Positions 1 through 5,627 of a stretch of DNA of 5,627 bases are shown here, piece after piece. Both the position numbers and the translations under genes were made by a program. The DNA comes from Lentisphaeria bacterium. Its GTDB lineage: Bacteria; Verrucomicrobiota; Lentisphaeria; Oligosphaerales; Oligosphaeraceae. The stretch is from the NCBI GenBank assembly GCA_028699735.1, contig JAQVUB010000193.1, positions 1 through 5,627 of the forward strand, written 5' to 3'. The notes under the pieces were generated by a model. That model was not told where the DNA came from. It did no database searches and saw only the letters and a list, made by a program, of their open reading frames with translations. The first letter of the stretch is position 1. Each line of letters begins with the position of its first letter.

Positions 1-151
1 AGTTCCCAAAAGTAGGTAGAGGCTATCCAGAAAGGGTTCAGGGGTCAGGCTTATAAGGTGGCGTAACCGGCCCGGTTGCGATTTCTGTTAGTACTCCCAC
101 GCCCGAACGGTCTCAGGTGCCCGGGGAAGCGACTACCTACTTTTGGGAACT
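1..151. repeat. 151-bp element closed by perfect 19-bp inverted repeats
   Basis: Positions 1-19 (AGTTCCCAAAAGTAGGTAG) are the exact reverse complement of 133-151. The 113 bp between them contain a further palindrome at 65-77 (AACCGG-C-CCGGTT) and a possible GGCGT/ACGCC pairing around it. The inverted repeat may run past the left edge of the window. It could be a miniature transposable element, one end of a larger element, or a structured RNA. There is no open frame of convincing composition inside it, and a target-site duplication cannot be checked because the left flank is missing. Confidence 0.7.
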
Positions 152-154
152 GCA

Positions 155-194
155 CCTCCGACACATGTTGCCAAGGAGGGAAGTTACCACATAG
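155..194 (+). repeat. 40-bp direct repeat, copy 1
   Basis: This stretch runs from CCTCCGACACATGTTG through CCAAGGAGGG to AAGTTACCACATAG. It matches 481-520 at 39 of 40 positions; the difference is C at 171 against A at 497. It contains a CCTCC/GGAGG inverted pair (155-159 and 175-179) with a 15-nt spacing. It begins 4 bp after the 19-bp inverted repeat of the preceding element. Confidence 0.9.
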
Positions 195-287
195 AGCCGG
201 ACGGACGAAGGGGAGCCGGCTATACCTCCTTTTCCGCTTTCCCGTCGCCATCGGAGGCATGAAAACGCCATCGATACAGGAGCCAAT

Positions 288-349
288 TTCCCTCCTTGTT
301 GTTGATCGTCGGAGGGAATATGGAGCGCCGGCGTCCCGGCGGCTCCCCT
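288..349 (+). repeat. Left arm of an inverted composite repeat of about 61 bp
   Basis: The arm reads TTCCCTCCTTGT, a 9-nt variable loop, TCGGAGG, then GAATATGGAGCGCCGGCGTC and a GC-rich end finishing in GGCTCCCC. Positions 311-335 are a perfect 25-bp reverse complement of 461-485. The whole arm matches the right arm (448-508) apart from the variable loop and small differences near 336-343. It contains two nested hairpins, CCTCC/GGAGG and a GCCGGCG-type stem, a layout like REP or MITE ends. Confidence 0.8.
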
Positions 350-447
350 TTCGTGTTGATATCCACATAAAGTGCATTTTGCCGCACATCTCTGCCTGAC
401 AAACTGATTTTATGGCCGTATTATCACGCTTGTAAATTTTTCGTTTT

Positions 448-508
448 GGGGAGCCGGCGAGACGCCGGCGCTCCATATTCCCTCCGACACATGTTGACAA
501 GGAGGGAA
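448..508 (-). repeat. Right arm of an inverted composite repeat of about 61 bp
   Basis: Reverse-orientation copy of 288-349, starting with GGGGAGCCGGCG and ending with AGGAGGGAA on the plus strand. The GC-rich part forms a clean internal stem, GCCGGCG with CGCCGGC around a 3-nt loop. The 98 bp between the two arms (350-447) show no gene and no obvious repeat. Together the arms could be the ends of a MITE of about 220 bp (288-508) or a paired REP-like unit. Confidence 0.8.
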
Positions 509-520
509 GTTACCACATAG
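481..520 (+). repeat. 40-bp direct repeat, copy 2
   Basis: Second copy of the 40-bp repeat at 155-194, same orientation, one mismatch. Positions 481-508 of this copy also form the outer part of the right arm of the inverted composite element (448-508), so copy 2 is complete in both senses while copy 1 lacks the GC-rich part. The sequences after the two copies (from 195 and from 521) differ. Confidence 0.9.
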
Positions 521-585
521 GGTTAAAGGTACAAGCATGAAATTTTGCACAGCGATCTCTTACCTCAACGCAGCAACCCATAAAA

Positions 586-624
586 AATTTTCGTGCCTCT
601 TCGTGTCTTTTCGTTGTTAAAAAC
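586..624. repeat. TTTCGTG...GTTAAAA-type intergenic repeat, copy 1
   Basis: This stretch contains TTTTCGTGCCT (588-598) and then TTTTCGTTGTTAAAAAC. It resembles the copy at 650-682 and has internal near-repeats of TTCGTG. The two copies lie in the same orientation on either side of the hairpin at 631-646. Similar TTTCGTG-GTTAAA sequences are, as far as I recall, common between genes in several environmental phyla; I cannot confirm that here. Confidence 0.55.
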
Positions 625-657
625 TAGGTTGTGGACGGCAGTCCACCCCAAGTTTTT
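619..657 (-). terminator. Probable intrinsic terminator downstream of kinase B, possibly bidirectional
   Basis: An imperfect hairpin pairs 619-625 with 651-657 (AAAAACT/AGTTTTT), 627-628 with 648-649, and 631-636 with 641-646 (GTGGAC/GTCCAC), around a GGCA loop at 637-640. Read on the minus strand, the GC-rich stem is followed by TAGTTTTT, about 40 bp after the stop of kinase B. The A-tract and T-tract on opposite sides mean it could also work on the plus strand, although I see no plus-strand gene before it. The mismatch at 626/650 and a small internal loop weaken the stem slightly. Confidence 0.6.
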
Positions 658-682
658 TCGTGCCTTTCGTGGTTAAAAAAGC
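650..682. repeat. TTTCGTG...GTTAAAA-type intergenic repeat, copy 2
   Basis: TTTTCGTGCCT (655-665) is identical to 588-598 of copy 1. It is followed by TTCGTGGTTAAAAAAGC, matching the end of copy 1 with small differences. Copy 2 is shorter because it lacks one internal TTCGTG unit. It starts inside the terminator stem and ends 14 bp from the stop codon of kinase B. Confidence 0.55.
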
Positions 683-696
683 TTTTTGGATGGGGT

Positions 697-2970
<2,274 letters not shown>

Positions 2971-2975
2971 TTTTT

Positions 2976-2979
2976 TCCC
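2976..2979 (-). promoter_or_regulatory. Weak ribosome binding site of kinase B (GGGA)
   Basis: The minus strand has GGGA followed by five A residues before the ATG at 2970. This is a weak site with acceptable spacing. The upstream GTG at 3006 has only an AGG one base before it, which is too close. Alignment of the MSEE start with MSDE of the paralogue also supports 2970. Confidence 0.35.
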
Positions 2980-3021
2980 AACCTGAACTTCTTTTGCCGG
3001 ATTCACGCCTGCGAAATCGCT

Positions 3022-5376
3022 CTATCTGGGGGATATTGGGCGCATAGAACGCTTTTTCACAGCCCCTCCCGTTTGGGGTGCAGAATACTCTTCGGAATTT
3101 GGCCGGACTACCCAACCGCCATTTTTGATTTGTCGGGGTACGCTGTCTTTTTTGGCAGCCGGTCTGGAATCCCAAACTTTTTGTTTGTATAAGTCGTGGG
3201 TCACCGTTGGAGCTCCCAGACAAACTCGAAAACCGAGATGCTGCCCCTTTTCTCCCGGCGGACTGCCGCCACGGAAAGCAGAACGGCATTTGCTGTCATC
3301 CGAGCCCCAGCAGCCTCCCCGGGCAATCCGGAAAGTCGGAGTTTCCCGACCTTCCGGATTGGTTACGGGACTGGCTGAATAGGTATGAAAGCGGTCCAAA
3401 ACCAGCTCGAAGACATTTCCGTGCATGTCATAAAGTCCCCAGACATTCGGCGGATACGAGCCGACGCTAACAGGGCCAGTCCCATTGAAATTGGCCTGCC
3501 CTGCAGTCAGGGTATTGCCGAAGGAATAAGCACTTTGGCTTCCGGCCCGGCAGGCATATTCCCATTGTGCTTCCGTCGGCAATGAGTACTCAAAGCCCTG
3601 TAAATACTTCCAGGCCCATCCTTCCATCTCGTTCAAGCGAAAGCAAAACTCCATGGCTTCCTCCCAGGAGATATTTTCCACTGGGGCCTGCAATCCGGCA
3701 CTTTTACCAATTGACGGATTGCTGCCCATGACCTTTATCCATTGTTCTTGGGTCACTTCGTACCTGCCAATGTAAAACTCTCTGTTGAGTGTCACTCGAT
3801 GCAGGGTTTCATTATTACCGCGACCGGCTTCCGTTTCGGGACTTCCAATCAAGAATTGTCCGGCAGGGATTTTAACCAGTTTGATCCCGGTTTTGGCATG
3901 TTCAATAAGTGAAGTGGCAACCGCCTTGGAAGCAGGAGCAGGTTTGTGCTTCCCAGTGACAAAGCTTTGTTGGACGCTGCTGGTTCCGTCACTGACACTG
4001 ACCATTAATTTTGTTTGACGGTTCCCGGCGGTATTTGCAGGAGGCGAGTCCATTTCCTGCAATTTTTTCATCATTTCCTGTTCAGGCTTTGACAGCCCCT
4101 GGAGCTTATCCGGTTCCTGCAACCCCGCATTCTCTGCACTGGTATTTTCGGCAATTTCCTCTTTGTTCCGCCCTGGGAGGAATAGAAAGAAGCAGACCCC
4201 GATTCCTACAACCAGCACCAGCAGAATGATTTTCTTCAAAGGCAGGCGCATGCGAAATTCCGGCTCGTTTGCCATTTGGAGCACAGGCGCATTCGAGGAT
4301 ACAACTGCAGAATCAGGAATGGCTTTTACCCGCAATGCTGCGGGTTCTTCGGACCTGGGCGGCGCCACATTTTGTTCTGCAACGGTTTCGGCAACAGGGG
4401 TCGCAGCTGCTGCCGGCGGCCTGACTTCCGGCAACGCGGCCAGCATGGCAGCGGCATCCGCAAAACGATCGGCTGGGTCCTCTTCCAATGCACACAAAAT
4501 AAAGTCATCCCAGGCCGATGGCAAGCCCGGCACATAATAGGACGGAGGGCGCGGACTGATCTCCACCCCGGTCAACAGCCGGTAAAGCATCAGGCCAATG
4601 GAATAGACATCGCTTGCCGGGCCGGCCGCCTGACCATGTTTCTGTTCCGGAGACATATATTCAAAGGTGCCTACCAGAGCCTGACCGGAGCTGCTCAGCC
4701 CCGCACCACGAGTATCCTGATCACCAATTGACAGGGACAGCTGGAATGAGGTCAAAGCCTGTTTCTGCACCCATTCCTCACCAATCATACGCACCAGACC
4801 GAAATCCGCGATTTTAAAGATGGCATAGCCTTCCGGATCGCTGTCGATCAGGATATTGGCTGGTTTTAGATCGCGATGCACCAGGCCGCGTGCATGAGTA
4901 TAGGCCAGCCCATCGAGAATCTGCCGGAAAATAGCCTCCACCTCTTCCGGGTCAAGGCGTCGTCCATTCAAATCAGCATATTCAGCAAGGGATCTTACCC
5001 GGGTATCACCAAGGCTGCCGCCCTTTGCCAACTCCATCCGCAGCCAATACAGCCCGTCGGTTTCACCGAAATCATCCACCCGGATGATATTGGGGTGTTC
5101 CAGTTGCGCCATAACCCGGGCTTCTTCGAGAAAATGTTGTTCTGCTCTAATATCTACAGTTTGCTGGTGCAACAGCAGTTTAAGCGCAAAAAGTTGTTGC
5201 AGCGTCAACTGTTCAGCCTCGTAGACCTCTCCCATGCCGCCCCGCCCCAGACGACGCACAATCCGGTATTGTCCAAACAGGCTGCCTTCCTGCAACATAA
5301 ATGCAGACTCCGAATTACCGCCACTGCTCAAAGTCGGCATGGCACTCAATTCCAAAAGTTGTTCATCCGACATCAT
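3022..5376 (-). CDS. Transmembrane Ser/Thr protein kinase with C-terminal FGE-sulfatase (SUMF1)-like domain (kinase A)
   Basis: Predicted receptor kinase of 784 aa that phosphorylates Ser/Thr on cytoplasmic targets. The kinase domain is about residues 35-316: glycine loop GRGGMGEVY (44-52), ATP lysine K66 in FALKLL, helix-C glutamate E85, catalytic HRDLKPAN (H167, D169, K171, N174), DFG (191-193), GTFEYMSPEQ (236-245), DVYSIG (D256) and R304. It therefore looks active. A Pro/Ala-rich linker leads to one membrane helix at about 381-400, preceded by basic residues, which predicts kinase inside and C-terminus outside. The SUMF1-like domain is about 490-720 (PAGQFLIGS, YEVTQEQW, LPTEAQWEYACRAGS, NVWGLYDMHGNV, RGGCW, LGFRV). 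Its usual GNVWEWCxDWY core is altered to GNVFELVLDRF, and no closely spaced cysteine pair is seen (C689 and C697 are 8 apart). A basic tail (about 723-784) lies beyond the domain. An ATG at 5382 also opens the frame, but it overlaps the Shine-Dalgarno; GAAGGA fits the ATG at 5376 (spacer 5) or 5373 (spacer 8). Kinase B, downstream on the same strand, is its paralogue. Confidence 0.93.
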   Translation of the reverse strand: MMSDEQLLELSAMPTLSSGGNSESAFMLQEGSLFGQYRIVRRLGRGGMGEVYEAEQLTLQQLFALKLLLHQQTVDIRAEQHFLEEARVMAQLEHPNIIRVDDFGETDGLYWLRMELAKGGSLGDTRVRSLAEYADLNGRRLDPEEVEAIFRQILDGLAYTHARGLVHRDLKPANILIDSDPEGYAIFKIADFGLVRMIGEEWVQKQALTSFQLSLSIGDQDTRGAGLSSSGQALVGTFEYMSPEQKHGQAAGPASDVYSIGLMLYRLLTGVEISPRPPSYYVPGLPSAWDDFILCALEEDPADRFADAAAMLAALPEVRPPAAAATPVAETVAEQNVAPPRSEEPAALRVKAIPDSAVVSSNAPVLQMANEPEFRMRLPLKKIILLVLVVGIGVCFFLFLPGRNKEEIAENTSAENAGLQEPDKLQGLSKPEQEMMKKLQEMDSPPANTAGNRQTKLMVSVSDGTSSVQQSFVTGKHKPAPASKAVATSLIEHAKTGIKLVKIPAGQFLIGSPETEAGRGNNETLHRVTLNREFYIGRYEVTQEQWIKVMGSNPSIGKSAGLQAPVENISWEEAMEFCFRLNEMEGWAWKYLQGFEYSLPTEAQWEYACRAGSQSAYSFGNTLTAGQANFNGTGPVSVGSYPPNVWGLYDMHGNVFELVLDRFHTYSASPVTNPEGRETPTFRIARGGCWGSDDSKCRSAFRGGSPPGEKGQHLGFRVCLGAPTVTHDLYKQKVWDSRPAAKKDSVPRQIKNGGWVVRPNSEEYSAPQTGGAVKKRSMRPISPR

Positions 5377-5381
5377 CTGCA

Positions 5382-5387
5382 TCCTTC
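5382..5387 (-). promoter_or_regulatory. Shine-Dalgarno site of kinase A
   Basis: The minus strand reads GAAGGA here, 5 nt before the ATG at 5376 and 8 nt before the ATG at 5373. The ATG that would give the longest frame (5382-5380) begins at the last base of this site and so cannot use it. This decides the start in favour of 5376 or 5373. Confidence 0.6.
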
Positions 5388-5469
5388 GCTTTTATCAACC
5401 AAAAAATTCCAGACCGTTAAATCACCTGGCACGTGGCAAGGATGAAAATTGCCGTCTTCTCTCCCTTGC

Positions 5470-5627
5470 TTATAACATCTGTTCATGCTCCCGCACAGGG
5501 GGTGGCGCCTTGTCCGGAACCGGCATTGCCGCCATGCCCGGCTCTTCATCCGAAACCTGCTCGCTCCCACTTTCCGAAACCCCTTCTTCAAAACCAGACA
5601 GTTCTTCCCAAAGCTTTTCGGAATCCC
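5470..5627 (-). CDS. C-terminal 51 residues of an upstream gene, product not recognised
   Basis: The reading frame enters from the right edge with a partial codon and ends at a TAA stop at 5472-5470. The 51 visible residues start DSEKLWEELSGFEEG and end PPPVREHEQML. They are rich in Glu, Ser and Pro, low in hydrophobic residues and probably disordered, as expected for a tail after a folded domain. No domain motif is present, so the product cannot be named. Regulatory genes such as sigma factors or other kinases often neighbour kinase-SUMF1 genes, but nothing here shows which, if any, this is. It lies on the same strand as the two kinases, 93 bp upstream of the likely start of the first, so it may be the preceding gene of the same operon. 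I prefer this frame to the overlapping 72-codon frame at 5373-5591 because its composition is protein-like, it is open to the window edge and it does not run into the next gene. Confidence 0.6.
   Translation of the reverse strand, partial: DSEKLWEELSGFEEGVSESGSEQVSDEEPGMAAMPVPDKAPPPVREHEQML

Larger units (their letters stand above)
1..696. other. Non-coding, repeat-rich region downstream of kinase B
   Basis: No reading frame here has a believable start, ribosome site and composition. The longer open frames cross the inverted and direct repeats and give Arg/Pro/Gly-rich translations that simply read through repeat sequence. The contents are the 151-bp inverted-repeat element, two 40-bp direct repeats, the two inverted composite arms, two TTTCGTG-type repeats and the terminator hairpin. 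In 521-585 I see nothing recognisable. Several repeat types packed side by side suggest an insertion-tolerant spacer behind the operon. Confidence 0.75.

Noticed and set aside
1..151. Integron attC site
   Set aside because: The arms are perfectly complementary and lack the GTTRRRY/RYYYAAC core and unpaired bases expected of attC; no integrase or cassette genes are nearby.
171..194. Shine-Dalgarno AAGGAGG inside the direct repeats as start of a small gene
   Set aside because: The bases after it (AAGTTACCACATAG) have no ATG, GTG or TTG at suitable spacing leading into an open frame in either copy.
51..500. 149-codon minus-strand open frame and a 107-codon plus-strand frame in the left region
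   Set aside because: Both read through the inverted and direct repeats, have Arg/Pro/Gly-rich composition and lack a credible start. They are repeat artefacts.
155..520. CRISPR array
   Set aside because: Only two direct copies of the 40-bp unit exist, 286 bp apart, with inverted copies mixed in; there are no regular spacers and no cas genes.
5391..5420. Possible promoter upstream of kinase A (TTAACG, 18 nt, GATAAA on the minus strand)
   Set aside because: Both hexamers are weak matches to the sigma-70 consensus, and the implied transcription start near 5384 would fall inside the Shine-Dalgarno, leaving the mRNA without a usable site.

Overview
The window holds two complete, tandem, paralogous genes on the minus strand, the C-terminal end of a third gene upstream of them, and about 700 bp of non-coding, repeat-rich DNA downstream. 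Both complete genes encode one-pass membrane proteins with an N-terminal Hanks-type Ser/Thr kinase, a single transmembrane helix and a C-terminal FGE-sulfatase/SUMF1-like domain. This architecture is common in the PVC superphylum (Planctomycetes, Verrucomicrobia, Lentisphaerae). A Lentisphaerae- or Verrucomicrobia-like bacterium is my best guess, but nothing here fixes the taxon (inference).

Layout, read in the direction of transcription (minus strand, right to left): a partial gene with an acidic tail ends at 5470. After 93 bp comes kinase A (5376 to 3022, 784 aa). After a further 51 bp comes kinase B (2970 to 697, 757 aa). About 40 bp past its stop there is a probable intrinsic terminator (657 to 619). 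No convincing promoter is visible in the gaps, so the three genes may form one operon.

The two kinases keep every catalytic motif and share unusual features: a long, Ser/Thr-rich activation segment and a GEEWV motif just after DFG. They differ beyond the membrane. Kinase B has a Pro-Glu stalk encoded by a tandem hexanucleotide repeat and a more typical SUMF1 fold. Kinase A has a shorter SUMF1 domain with an eroded core motif and a basic extension of about 60 residues. Neither SUMF1 domain shows the closely spaced cysteine pair of true formylglycine-generating enzymes, so they are more likely sensor or binding modules than oxidases. The likely picture is a duplicated pair of transmembrane receptor kinases with a shared cytoplasmic output and separate external inputs (inference).

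The region 1-696 carries no credible gene. It contains a 151-bp element closed by perfect 19-bp inverted repeats, a 40-bp direct repeat, two inverted copies of a composite element of about 61 bp that look like a miniature mobile element or REP-type repeats, and two copies of a TTTCGTG...GTTAAAA repeat around the terminator. No described or novel defence or mobile system with its own proteins is visible.
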